This document shows, piece by piece, positions 7,801 to 15,865 of a DNA stretch of 40,577 bases (its first letter is position 1; the number at the start of each line of letters is the position of its first letter). The stretch covers positions 1 through 40,577 of the forward strand of contig NZ_JAKKFD010000018.1 of the NCBI RefSeq assembly GCF_022229005.1. Reading direction: 5' to 3'. Under the pieces are notes generated by a model, which saw nothing but the letters and a program-made list of their open reading frames with translations, ran no database searches and was not told the origin of the DNA. The position numbers and the translations under genes were made by a program. The DNA is from Micromonospora trifolii (lineage in GTDB: Bacteria > Actinomycetota > Actinomycetes > Mycobacteriales > Micromonosporaceae).

Positions 7801-9196
7801 GCACCCGCCCGCGCCCCGTGTTCGCGTCGAGCCAGTCGGTGGCGTCGTGCCAGTAACCGGGCACCTCCTTGACGCTGCCCGGGGTGGCGAGACCGCCCGC
7901 GAGGGCGGGTGTGGCGACCGCCGTGACGGCGACGATGGCGGCGCCGGCGGTCAGCCAGGCGCGGGCGACGGTTCGCGGGCGGTGCCGGGCGGGCGCGGTG
8001 CGCGCCGCCCGGACGGCCAGCCCGATCAGGTGCGCCATGCCCAGGCACAGGGGTAGGCGGAGCAGGACGTCGAACTTGTGCACGTTGCGCAGGGGTGCGC
8101 CGACGCCGTCGAGGAACTCCCGCTGTGGTCCGGCGAGGATGTTCGGCAGGTCGCCGACGTGCCCGAGCCCGACGAGCGCGACGCCGAGAATCAGACCGGT
8201 GATGAGGAACCGGCGGTGCGGCATCCCTCGTCGGGACAGCCCGAGCACACCGAGGGCGGCGACAGCCAGGGTGGCGGCGACCAGCACCGCCTCGTTGGCG
8301 AGCCGCGCCCCGGACGGGATTGTCGGCCCGAACGGGGAGGCCAGGTAGGCGACCCAGTACGAGGCGCCGCGCAGCGTCGTCGCCGCGTCGGTGACGCTCG
8401 TGGTGTTCCGGGCGGTCTCGATGTAGTCCAGGAAGGGTGGGCTGTACCGCCCGAGGACCAGCAGCGGAACCAGCCACCACGCGGTGGCCAGGGCCACAGC
8501 GGCACACCAGGCGGCGATGGCGGTGACCCGGCGGCGTACTGGCTGGAGGGTGGCGAGCCAGAGCACTGCCAGTGGCACCACGGCGAACACGGCAGTGGCG
8601 TTCACCCCACCGGCGCAGGCGACGGCGATGGCCGACGCGGCGACGGCGCGTCGCAGTCGCGTGCCGGCGGCGAGACCGACAAGTGGAATGAGCACCCAGG
8701 GGGCGACGGCGCTGGGCCAGGCTTCCACCGAGGACCAGCCCAGCTGGGTGAGGATGCGCGGTGACAGCGCGAAGGCGACGCCGGCGATCATGCGGCCGGC
8801 GGGCGTTCCGATGGTGAGCCTGCCCGCCAGGCGCACGGCCCCCAGGTAGGCGACACAGAAGAGCAGTGCCCACCACAGCCGCTGCACCACCCATGGTGCG
8901 AGGCCGGACTCCGACCCGAGCAGGAAGAACGGGCCCATCGGCCAGAGATAGCCGTACGCCTGGTTCTGTAGTTGGCCGAACGTGCCGGTGGGGTCCCACA
9001 GGTGCAGCGAGCGGAGCAGCCAGCCGGCCGGGTTGACGGACAGGTCGACCTTGGTGTCCGGGACGACCTGGCCCGGGGCCTGCTGGAAGGCGAGGGCGGT
9101 GAGTGCGATGCAGATGACCAGGTGCCGGAACCGTCGGGCCGTGTGCCGGCTCCGGCTGGACCCCGGAGCGGCGCCACTGGCCACCTCTGCACGCAT
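4826..9196 (-). CDS. aftD: AftD-like alpha-(1->3)-arabinofuranosyltransferase
   Basis: This giant membrane GT-C enzyme (1456 aa; mycobacterial AftD is about 1400) has an N-terminal polytopic domain beginning NPAGWLLRSLHLWDPTG, a motif region typical of AftD. Two extracytoplasmic discoidin-like (F5/8 type) carbohydrate-binding modules follow, centred near residues 742 and 970, both with DGNPATSW. A C-terminal cluster of membrane helices completes it. AftD adds alpha-1,3 arabinofuranose branches from decaprenylphosphoryl-arabinose to arabinan in mycobacteria; here the acceptor is inferred. The ATG at 9196 is chosen for AGGAG six bases upstream; another start 25 codons earlier lacks this. It is coupled to the flippase gene downstream. 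Confidence 0.88.
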   Translation of the reverse strand: MRAEVASGAAPGSSRSRHTARRFRHLVICIALTALAFQQAPGQVVPDTKVDLSVNPAGWLLRSLHLWDPTGTFGQLQNQAYGYLWPMGPFFLLGSESGLAPWVVQRLWWALLFCVAYLGAVRLAGRLTIGTPAGRMIAGVAFALSPRILTQLGWSSVEAWPSAVAPWVLIPLVGLAAGTRLRRAVAASAIAVACAGGVNATAVFAVVPLAVLWLATLQPVRRRVTAIAAWCAAVALATAWWLVPLLVLGRYSPPFLDYIETARNTTSVTDAATTLRGASYWVAYLASPFGPTIPSGARLANEAVLVAATLAVAALGVLGLSRRGMPHRRFLITGLILGVALVGLGHVGDLPNILAGPQREFLDGVGAPLRNVHKFDVLLRLPLCLGMAHLIGLAVRAARTAPARHRPRTVARAWLTAGAAIVAVTAVATPALAGGLATPGSVKEVPGYWHDATDWLDANTGRGRVLVVPGARFPSYDWGNTTDEITQPLLNSRWAVRNAIPFTPPTTIRLLDAIESTLATGAGSTGLADLLARSGISHVLFRADLDHGRSDTARPAVVRQALERSPGLTRVTSFGPLRGGPSSPDEFRDHGLDVPVRALEVYRVDRPVEPVVAYDRTDVTTVVGGPESLLDLAAAGQLGPAPTILAGDTSTADVAGPVAMTDGLRRRDVSFGGLRDNTSQTLTADDTFEVDAPAHDYLPEWGAQHSTVARFEGINAIRTSTSRSQVDSPGGARPEHQPYAAMDGNPATSWQSAPYSPSNQQWIEAGLANPTKVTRVEVWFDLKADALPTTVTVSAGYESSTIEQFSDHMVFELPGVHATREVRVAVDSAYDLRPLGNGSVGIAEIKVPGIQTSRTLVLPAAPVTDRPATVVVSAAPTTPACFSVDGHPRCSTDAVRGSEDASTIDRTLTLPAAGAYDAELWARPTAGPDLDNALDKVVTDAQPLRLAAQISASSTAVPDPTGRAGAALDGNPATSWSPAIDDEAPILRLKWLKPQTVSGLRFTVDDKTAATRLGSVRVVGDDGFRSSLLGDDGLLRLDPPMRTDEITIQFLDKPSAASTDPYKLRLPEKLPVAVGEVTVLPGAPTVGPSPDTPLALACGSGPTLQIGAARVTTTLRGTLRDLLEMREMPVTPCGRATPRQLDLGRGEHRIVATPSQLASPVRVALVPRTTTPASTATPPAASATEIESWEATERRVRVASHPVNRVLAVRENTNTGWQATLGGRTLKPLVVDGWQQGWILPAGASGEVLLRFAPDTPYRAGLLLGGTLLAVVVLLAVLPARHPRGGASATVVPRGRRRVTRSLPLLAVGAAALVLWSGLIGGLLVAAGFMLAVPGPRRLPWPADPRRARTISRAVETWLPGALVLLAGLLYLDSTRRNTDALVQLTIVVALGALWLSTAARRRPVRWPTPTAATAAVAPAALVAEDPKPYPAKLDETEPEPAGPADGQLPTFSEIT

Positions 9197-9356
9197 GTCG
9201 GCTCCTGTCTTCACGGCCGGACGCGCACCTGCAGCCGACGACTGTCGCGCGACGTTATCCGGACCGGGCACGGACGGGCGACCAGGGGCGCTGCGGTGGC
9301 GTTATCGGGAGAACGGCCGTCCCCACGGCGTGTAAGCGTGTGGCAGGCTGCCGACC

Positions 9357-11240
9357 ATGTCAATGCCAGAAGCTGAGGCCGAGACGCATCCGGAACGCGT
9401 CGCGTCCGATGGCGGCGGGCCGGGGCCGATCGGCCGATGGCTTCGCGCCGACGCCGTTCGCGCCGTGGCGATCGCCCTCATCGCCGTGTCCGTCGCCTGG
9501 CGCGCCGGCCTCGCCACCCGTGGCTGGTTCTCGCAGGACGAGTTCGTCATCGCCGCCCAGGTTCTCGACACCGGGCTGGACGCGGACTATCTCCTGCGTA
9601 CGTTCAACAACCACCTCATGCCCGGCGGCCTGTTGGTGGCGTGGGCGATGGTGCGGGCGGCGGGCTTCGCCACCTGGCCGTGGGTGTTGCTGCTGGCTGT
9701 TGGTCAGGCGGCGACCGGGCTCGCTGTCTACCGGTTGCTGCGCGATCTGCTCCGGCCCGGTTGGGGCCTGCTCATTCCGCTGTGCCTGTTCGTGTTCAGC
9801 CCGCTGACGCTTGAGGTCTCGTCGCTGTGGTTGGTCGGCCTGCTCGTGCTGCCGATGCAGTTGGCCCTGGTCATGGCGGTGGCAGCCCAGGTCCGGTACG
9901 TGCGGACCGGTCGCCTGCGGCACCTCGTGGCGGTCGCGTTCTGGCTGGTGTTCGGCCTGTTCTTCGACACCAAGTCCCTGCTGATCGTGCCGTTGCTGTT
10001 CCTGCTGACCGTCTTTCTGTTCACGTCCGGTGGCGTGTGGCGCAGTCTTGCGACGGCGATCCGCCGGCACTGGCCGGCCTGGTTGATACTCAGCGCCCTG
10101 TCGGGGGGATACCTGGCGTTCTACCTGACCCGTCCCTCCGGTGAACTGCGGGATCCGACCTCGGTCGGTCCGGTCCTCAACTTCCTCGGTGACCTGGTCG
10201 GCAAGACAGTGGTGCCGGGTCTGCTCGGCGGTCCGTGGCGCTGGACCTACGCCGGTGACGGTCCCCCGCTCGCCGACCCGTACGACATCGCCAAGTGGTT
10301 GTCGTGGGCGGTGCTGGCGACGCTGGTCGTGGTCACCGTCCGGCGGCGTCCGTCGGCCGGCCGGGCCTGGCTGCTGCTCACCTCCTACCTCGGCCTGGTC
10401 GCCACGCTCTTCGCCGTCACCCGGTTGGGTGGCCCGCTCGGTCCACTGGTCGGCGTCGTCCCCCGGTACGTGGCCGACGTGGTGCTGGTCGCCGCGATCT
10501 GTGTCGGCGCGGCCCTGCTGGGGATCAAGGACACCGACGAGGACGAGGTGTCGGCGTGGCCGGTGCCGACGGTCCTGCGGGAGCCGGGTGCCTTCGCGGT
10601 CGGCCTGGTCTCGATGATCGTCGTCCTGGCGACAATCGGCGTGGGCACCCTGTGGAGCACTGCCCGTTTCGGCGACAACTGGAGCACCAAGTACGGGCGG
10701 GACTATCTCGCGACGACGCAGGCCGAGCTCGCCGCCGCGCCGCCGGGCACGGTCTTCTTCGACACAGCGGTCCCGGACCGGGTCGTCGCCGGTTACTTCT
10801 GGCCGGACAATCGCCAGTCGCACTTCTTCCGCCCGGCCGAGCGTCGACCCACCTTCGTGACGGAGGCCGCGCGACCGTCGACTTTCGATGATCTGGGCCG
10901 GATCCGTCCGGTGGTGGTCCAGGGTCGGAAGATCATGCCCGGTCCGGTGGACGGCTGCGGGCACCTGGCCCAGGGCGGCCAACCCACTCGGATCCCGTTG
11001 GACGGGTACCTGGTGGAGTGGCCGTACGTGGTGCACTTCGGCTACCTCAGCTCGGGTGACTCGACAGCGCTGTTCCGGCTCGGCGACGCCACGCGCGAGA
11101 TCACCCTGCGTAAAGGGCTGAACGACCTGTTCTTCCTGCTGGAGGGTGCGGGGGACGCCGTCGAGGTCACAGTGCGGACGCCAGGGGTCGGGGTGTGCAC
11201 CGAGCTGATCACCGTCGGCCGGGCGGTGCCGGCATCGTGA
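9357..11240 (+). CDS. Polytopic membrane protein, putative GT-C glycosyltransferase
   Basis: This 627-aa protein has about a dozen membrane helices in the first 430 residues and a soluble outer C-terminal domain. Just after helix 1 is RGWFSQDEFVIAAQ, whose acidic pair in the first outer loop is where GT-C enzymes place their catalytic or metal-binding Asp/Glu. That supports, but does not prove, transfer of sugar from a polyprenyl-phosphate donor. It is divergent from aftD (160-bp shared promoter region), and the next gene starts right after its stop. The Shine-Dalgarno is weak; a second ATG lies two codons in. Otherwise it is an uncharacterised integral membrane protein. Confidence 0.72.
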   Translation: MSMPEAEAETHPERVASDGGGPGPIGRWLRADAVRAVAIALIAVSVAWRAGLATRGWFSQDEFVIAAQVLDTGLDADYLLRTFNNHLMPGGLLVAWAMVRAAGFATWPWVLLLAVGQAATGLAVYRLLRDLLRPGWGLLIPLCLFVFSPLTLEVSSLWLVGLLVLPMQLALVMAVAAQVRYVRTGRLRHLVAVAFWLVFGLFFDTKSLLIVPLLFLLTVFLFTSGGVWRSLATAIRRHWPAWLILSALSGGYLAFYLTRPSGELRDPTSVGPVLNFLGDLVGKTVVPGLLGGPWRWTYAGDGPPLADPYDIAKWLSWAVLATLVVVTVRRRPSAGRAWLLLTSYLGLVATLFAVTRLGGPLGPLVGVVPRYVADVVLVAAICVGAALLGIKDTDEDEVSAWPVPTVLREPGAFAVGLVSMIVVLATIGVGTLWSTARFGDNWSTKYGRDYLATTQAELAAAPPGTVFFDTAVPDRVVAGYFWPDNRQSHFFRPAERRPTFVTEAARPSTFDDLGRIRPVVVQGRKIMPGPVDGCGHLAQGGQPTRIPLDGYLVEWPYVVHFGYLSSGDSTALFRLGDATREITLRKGLNDLFFLLEGAGDAVEVTVRTPGVGVCTELITVGRAVPAS

Positions 11241-12986
11241 ATGGTTGAGCCGACCGGCGGCGTCGAGGCCGCACCGGTTCGGCGGGCGCGGGACACGCTG
11301 TCGCTGTACGCGCTCGCGGCGGCGGTCACTGTGGTGGTGCTGGCCCCGCTGGCGGCGCCCGGCTACGCGTTGCTGTACGACATGGTGTTCGTACCCCGGC
11401 AGCCGTTGACCTGGGATCTGGTCGCCCCGGCGCAGAGTCTGCCCCGGGCGGTGCCGATGGACGCACTGGTCTCGCTGGTCACCCAGGTCGTGCCGGGCTG
11501 GTTGGTGCAGCGGTTGGCGCTGGCCGGGGCTGTCTTCCTCGCGGCGGTCGGCGCCGGCCGGTTGGTGCCGACCGACCGGCGCGCGGTGCGTCTGTTCGCC
11601 GCATTGGCGTACGCGTGGACGCCGTACCTCGCCGAGCGGTTGCTGATCGGGCAGTGGGGGTTGCTGCTCGCGTACGCCGCGCTGCCCTGGCTGGTGCGGG
11701 CGGCGCTGGACCTGCGGGCGGGGCGCGACGGCGCGCTCGCCCGGGTGGTGCTCGCCGCCGCTCCCGCCGCCATTACGCCGACCGGTGGTCTGATCGCGCT
11801 GGGCACGGTGCTGGTGCTGGCGTCGGACCGGATGCGCGCGCCCCGGTCGCTGCTGGTGTCGCAGCGGATGCATCCGCACCGGTCCCGGCAGGCGTTGGCG
11901 GCGGTCGGAGTGCTCAACGCCCCCTGGGTGGTCGCGGCCCTGGTCACCGGCGCCGGGGGTTCCTCGGACCCGGCGGGGGTGGCGGCGTTCGCTGCGCGTT
12001 CGGAGAACTGGGCCGGCCCGCTGGTGGCGCTGGCCGGCACCGGCGGCATCTGGAGCGCGCAGGCCACCCCCTCCAGTCGCGCCGGGCCGCTGGTGCCGCT
12101 GGCGACAGTGGTGCTGCTGCTCCTGGCCGGTGTCGGTGCGGGCCTGCTGCGGCGCCGGCTGCCCCCGGGTGTCGCGGCGCGGCTGGCGGTGCTCGCCGGG
12201 ACCGGTTGTCTGCTCGCCGCCTTCGGGCTGCTCCCCGGCGGGGATGCCGCGCTGCGCTGGGCGGTGGTGCACCTGCCGGGCGCGGGGCTGTTGCGAGACG
12301 GCCAGAAGTTCCTGGCGCCGTACGCCCTGCTGCTGGTGGTCTGCGCGGCGTTGGGGGCCGAGCGGCTGGTGGCCCGGATCGACCGGGAGGTGGCCGGGGT
12401 GGTCCTGGTCGGGTTGCTGTTCCTGCCGGTGGCAGTCCTGCCGGACCTCGCGTTCGGCGGTGTCGGTCGGCTTCGTCCGGTGAGCTACCCGGCGGAGTGG
12501 CAGCGGGTGGCCGAGCACATCGAGGAGGAGCCGGGGGAGATCCTCGCGTTGCCGCTGAGCGCGTACCGGGCGTACCCGTGGAACCCGGGCCGGGTCGTCC
12601 TGGACCCGGCGCCCCGCTACCTGCCGGGGACGGTGCTGACCGACGACACGCTCCGCGTCGGCGACGTCGCCGTGGCCGGCGAGAACCCACGCGTCCGTGA
12701 GATGCGCCAGGCGCTGGCCGAGGGGCGGCCGGTCTGGACCACCGGGGTGCGCTGGGTCCTGGTGCAGCACGAGGTCTCCGGCGAGGTGGATCCTCAGGTG
12801 CTCGGCGGCCTGGTGCGCGTCCACGACGGACCGTTCCTCACGCTGTACCGCAACCCGGCGACGGTGCGGGAATCGGGCGGGTCCGGGCCGGCCCGACTGG
12901 CGGTGGTGGCGGCCCTCAGCGTTGCCCTTCTGGTGGTCATCGCTGCCGCCGTTTCGGCACTACACCGGCGAGCTACCGCGTGGTAA
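11241..12986 (+). CDS. Rv0226c-like integral membrane protein, putative GT-C enzyme
   Basis: This 581-aa protein has about eleven to twelve helices and a soluble segment near the C-terminus (about 410-540) before a last helix. The early loop YDMVFVPRQPLTWD, the later LAYAWTPYLAERLLIGQW and GAGLLRDGQKFLAPYALL are landmarks. Length and neighbours (acyltransferase-3, DUF3068, GT4) recall Mycobacterium tuberculosis Rv0226c (about 576 aa), a membrane protein with GT-C-like topology. The ATG follows the previous stop with no gap, so the two are co-translated. A role in arabinan or other lipid-linked glycan assembly is inference. Confidence 0.75.
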   Translation: MVEPTGGVEAAPVRRARDTLSLYALAAAVTVVVLAPLAAPGYALLYDMVFVPRQPLTWDLVAPAQSLPRAVPMDALVSLVTQVVPGWLVQRLALAGAVFLAAVGAGRLVPTDRRAVRLFAALAYAWTPYLAERLLIGQWGLLLAYAALPWLVRAALDLRAGRDGALARVVLAAAPAAITPTGGLIALGTVLVLASDRMRAPRSLLVSQRMHPHRSRQALAAVGVLNAPWVVAALVTGAGGSSDPAGVAAFAARSENWAGPLVALAGTGGIWSAQATPSSRAGPLVPLATVVLLLLAGVGAGLLRRRLPPGVAARLAVLAGTGCLLAAFGLLPGGDAALRWAVVHLPGAGLLRDGQKFLAPYALLLVVCAALGAERLVARIDREVAGVVLVGLLFLPVAVLPDLAFGGVGRLRPVSYPAEWQRVAEHIEEEPGEILALPLSAYRAYPWNPGRVVLDPAPRYLPGTVLTDDTLRVGDVAVAGENPRVREMRQALAEGRPVWTTGVRWVLVQHEVSGEVDPQVLGGLVRVHDGPFLTLYRNPATVRESGGSGPARLAVVAALSVALLVVIAAAVSALHRRATAW

Positions 12987-13021
12987 CGTCCGCTCGCACG
13001 TCTCGCCATTGGAGGATTGGC

Positions 13022-13216
13022 ATGCGTAGAGCTCTGACCCTGGTCGTGTCTGGCCTGGTGGCGGCGTTGCTGGGGATCCTGGCTCTCGGCGGGATCTCGG
13101 CCGCCGCGACCGCCACCGACGAGGAGGCCGCGAGTGAGGCCAAGCTCGTCTCGGAGGCGGCCAAGCGGGCCGGAAAGAAGGACCCGTACGCCCCTGCGGT
13201 TTACGGCGACAGGTAG
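13022..13216 (+). CDS. Small exported peptide, DUF2613-like
   Basis: A 64-aa protein with an N-terminal membrane/signal segment (about residues 5-27), an acidic-basic middle and the ending AVYGDR. Short mycobacterial DUF2613 proteins end in a similar YG(D/N)R, and one (Rv0236A) lies beside aftD, which fits this location. A strong GGAGG lies eight bases before the ATG. It is 35 bp after the GT-C gene and probably in the same operon; its last 16 bases overlap the convergent GT4 gene. Function is unknown. Its constant link with AftD suggests an accessory role. Confidence 0.72.
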   Translation: MRRALTLVVSGLVAALLGILALGGISAAATATDEEAASEAKLVSEAAKRAGKKDPYAPAVYGDR

Positions 13217-14397
13217 GACGGCTCGCCCCGCTGCTGCACTGGGCGGGGCGACTCCACACCCTTGAGGATCGCTTCGAAGCGCCCACCCGCAGCCTGCCAG
13301 GTGAAGCTGGCCGCGTGCTCCCGGGCCTGGGCGCCCATCTCCCGCCGCAGCTCATCCCGGTGCAGAAGCGTGCGCACCTTCATCAGGTAGTCGTCGATGT
13401 CGTCGGCCAGCAGGCCGGTACGCCCGTCGACGACAGCTTCGGCGACTCCGCCCGCTGCCCGGAACGCCACCGTCGGGGTGCCCGCCGAACCCGCCTCCAC
13501 GATCGTGAGCCCCCACCCCTCCTTGAGGGACGGGGTCAGGGCCACCCAGGCGGAGGCGAGCAGTGCGGCCTTCTCCTCCTCGGTCACGAAGCCCCGGAAG
13601 TCCACCCGCTCGGTGATGTCCAGCTCGGCGGCGAGTTCACGCAGGTGCGACTCCCACCAGCCCTGGCCGGCGACGACCAGACGTAGTTGGGGCAGCTCGT
13701 CGGCGAGGGCCGCGACGGCCCGCAGCGCCACCTCCACCCGCTTGTGTGGCACCAGCCGGTTCAGCGTCACGAGCAGCGGGAACGTCGCCCGCTCGGCGTC
13801 GGTGTGGGGCAGCGTCGGGGTGCCGTTGTGCACAACGGAGACCTGCTCCGGTGGCACGCCGAGCACTGCCAACTCTCGGCGGGTCGCCTCGGAGACGGTG
13901 ACGTACCGGCACCGCTGGTAGAGGCGTACGGCGAGCGACGATTCGATCCACCAGCCGAACCGGGCCGCCCACTGTGGAAGCACCACTGGCCACTGCTCGC
14001 GGTGCACGTGGTGGATCAGCTTGACCACCGGGCGTCGTGCCCACAGTGGGGCGAGGAACGGCAACCCGTTGCAGACGTCGACCAGGACATCGGGCCGACC
14101 GCCGCGTCGGGCCGCCAGCGGGCCGATGCCCAGCGCGCCCGCGACGTAACAGAGCGCTGCCCAGAGGTAGACGCTGTGTCGGCCGCCGCGCCGCACCAGC
14201 CGTACGCCCGCCTCGTTGATCTCGTCGGCCGGAGCCTGGCTGTGGGCGGCGCAGAAGAGAGTGGCGCGGAATCCGCGCGCCACCAGCTCGGCGGCGATCC
14301 GCTCGACGTACACCTCGGAACCGCCACCCTCGGGGTTGCGGGTGTCTCGCCAGTTGAGGAACAACACGTGTCCGGGCATGCCGAAGCGACGCTCCAC
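13201..14397 (-). CDS. GT4 family glycosyltransferase
   Basis: This 398-aa enzyme has two Rossmann-like halves of the GT-B fold. The N-terminal donor/acceptor cleft begins HVLFLNWRDTRNPEGGGSEV; the GGGSE loop is typical of GT4. The C-terminal half has the nucleotide-sugar binding block LTPSLKEGWGLTIVEAGSAG with the E-x7-E pattern, and HKRVEVALRAV. It probably transfers a hexose from an NDP-sugar at the cytoplasmic face. The counterpart in the mycobacterial neighbourhood is Rv0225. Start is uncertain: GTG at 14397 has AGGG five bases upstream, and ATG at 14379 is an alternative. An AT-rich -10-like TAAATT lies at 14422-14417. Confidence 0.88.
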   Translation of the reverse strand: MERRFGMPGHVLFLNWRDTRNPEGGGSEVYVERIAAELVARGFRATLFCAAHSQAPADEINEAGVRLVRRGGRHSVYLWAALCYVAGALGIGPLAARRGGRPDVLVDVCNGLPFLAPLWARRPVVKLIHHVHREQWPVVLPQWAARFGWWIESSLAVRLYQRCRYVTVSEATRRELAVLGVPPEQVSVVHNGTPTLPHTDAERATFPLLVTLNRLVPHKRVEVALRAVAALADELPQLRLVVAGQGWWESHLRELAAELDITERVDFRGFVTEEEKAALLASAWVALTPSLKEGWGLTIVEAGSAGTPTVAFRAAGGVAEAVVDGRTGLLADDIDDYLMKVRTLLHRDELRREMGAQAREHAASFTWQAAGGRFEAILKGVESPRPVQQRGEPSYLSP

Positions 14398-14488
14398 GCG
14401 AACCCTACTCTCAAGTAATTTAGCGACCCGCGTCACATTAGGGGCTGGTAGGCCGGCCGGCAATGCCCCGATGGGCCAGCGCTGAGAG

Positions 14489-15754
14489 CTACCCGCCGAC
14501 GGTGGGCACCGGAGTGCCGGCCGCGACAGTCGGCGGTGTGGTGGCCGGTGCGGCCGCGTCGGTGACGGGGGTCCCGGGCGTCCGCCCACACCCGGTTGAT
14601 CGGCGCCGCCCCTGCGCCCCGAGCAGTTGCAGGGGGCGCTCGACGCCGTAATAGCTCACCGCGGCGTACACCAGGCCGAAGGCCATGGTGAGGGCGAAGG
14701 TGCTGAGCAGTCCGCCGGTGAACAGCTGTCGGTCGCCGACCAGGTAGATGAGTTCGATGACCATGGGGTGCCACAGGAACAGTCCGTACGAGACCGCGCC
14801 GAGCCACCGCGCGGACGAGCTGCCGAAGACCTCCTTGGCCCGGCTGGGCCCGCCGAAGGCCACCGGGATCAGGATCAGCGCCGCGATCACGAGGTACAGG
14901 GCCAGCTTGACGCCGAACTCGGCGGCCGTCGGCTCGGCGAGGTCGCGGGGGCCGGCGACGGGCGTCGTCGCGATCGCCATCAGGCCGACGGCGGCGGCCC
15001 AGCAGGTGACCGGCGCCGACGCCAGGTCGTCCAGGACCCGGAAGGCCGCGGGCGCGGTCCCGGTGCGCAGGGCGACGTGCGCCGCCGCCAGAGCCATTCC
15101 GGTGCCGAACCAGGCGGCGTACGAGGGGAACCACATGGTGTGCAGGGCGGCGTCGAGCCAGCCGAACCCCATCAGGGTGAGCCACCCGGCGGTGAGCAGC
15201 GCACTTCCGCTGACGATCACGATGGTTCGGACCGGACGCCAGGACCGGCCGACGGCGAGCACGGCGACCAGCGGCAGGATCAGGTAGAACACGACCTCGG
15301 TGGCGAGACTCCAGGTCTGGCTGAGCCCGGCGCGCAACTGCCCGGCCTGGTAGATCTGGGTGAAGGTGAGGTGGCGGATCCAGTCGCCGACGGACGCCTG
15401 CCCGTTCTGCGGCAGGACGATCAGGCAGACCGCGATCGCCAACCAGTAGGCGGGCAGGATGCGTAGGGCCCGCCGCCACAGGTACCGCTTGGCGCGGGGC
15501 CGGGCGCGGCCCGTCGCAGCGCTGAGCGCCCACGGCCGAAACAGCAGAAACCCGGACAGTACGAAGAAGATGGCGACGCCGACGTCCAGTCGAGCCAGCC
15601 AGCCGCCCCAGGTGGTGTTCATGGTGACGGCGGTCTGGAACCCGACGTGGTGACCGACGACCGCCACCGCGCCGATTGCTCGCAGCGCGTCGAGGGCGGG
15701 GAGTCGGCCGGTTACCGAAGGCTCCGAAACTGTTGGCGCGGCGGCTGTGGACAT
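14489..15754 (-). CDS. Acyltransferase-3 family membrane protein
   Basis: This 421-aa protein has ten or so helices and the family's N-terminal block LDALRAIGAVAVVGHHVGF, including the likely catalytic His, followed by GVAIFFVLSGFLLFRPW. The C-terminus is a Pro/Thr/Val-rich tail. Such enzymes acylate sugars or lipids on the outer leaflet using acyl-CoA from the cytoplasm. The neighbours (GT4, DUF3068) match the mycobacterial Rv0228 setting, which suggests modification of an envelope glycan. The start at 15754 has only a weak Shine-Dalgarno. It lies 91 bp upstream of the GT4 gene on the same strand. Confidence 0.88.
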   Translation of the reverse strand: MSTAAAPTVSEPSVTGRLPALDALRAIGAVAVVGHHVGFQTAVTMNTTWGGWLARLDVGVAIFFVLSGFLLFRPWALSAATGRARPRAKRYLWRRALRILPAYWLAIAVCLIVLPQNGQASVGDWIRHLTFTQIYQAGQLRAGLSQTWSLATEVVFYLILPLVAVLAVGRSWRPVRTIVIVSGSALLTAGWLTLMGFGWLDAALHTMWFPSYAAWFGTGMALAAAHVALRTGTAPAAFRVLDDLASAPVTCWAAAVGLMAIATTPVAGPRDLAEPTAAEFGVKLALYLVIAALILIPVAFGGPSRAKEVFGSSSARWLGAVSYGLFLWHPMVIELIYLVGDRQLFTGGLLSTFALTMAFGLVYAAVSYYGVERPLQLLGAQGRRRSTGCGRTPGTPVTDAAAPATTPPTVAAGTPVPTVGG

Positions 15755-15865
15755 CTGGACATCCAGGGGGTCGCTTTGAAGGTGACCGGGGAGTAACCTC
15801 CCGCCATGTTAAGGATCGGGTGCCCCGGACAACAGGTCGTAGGGCGGCAGGTTACAGGAGGATGA

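Noticed and set aside
5970..8999. A 1009-codon minus-strand frame inside aftD
   Set aside because: Same strand as aftD but another frame; the product is Arg-rich low complexity, while the aftD frame gives a coherent membrane enzyme.
9360..12824. A 1154-codon open frame on the minus strand
   Set aside because: It lies exactly opposite two well-supported membrane protein genes, its product is Arg/Gln/His/Pro-rich without any domain, and long antisense frames are expected at this GC content.
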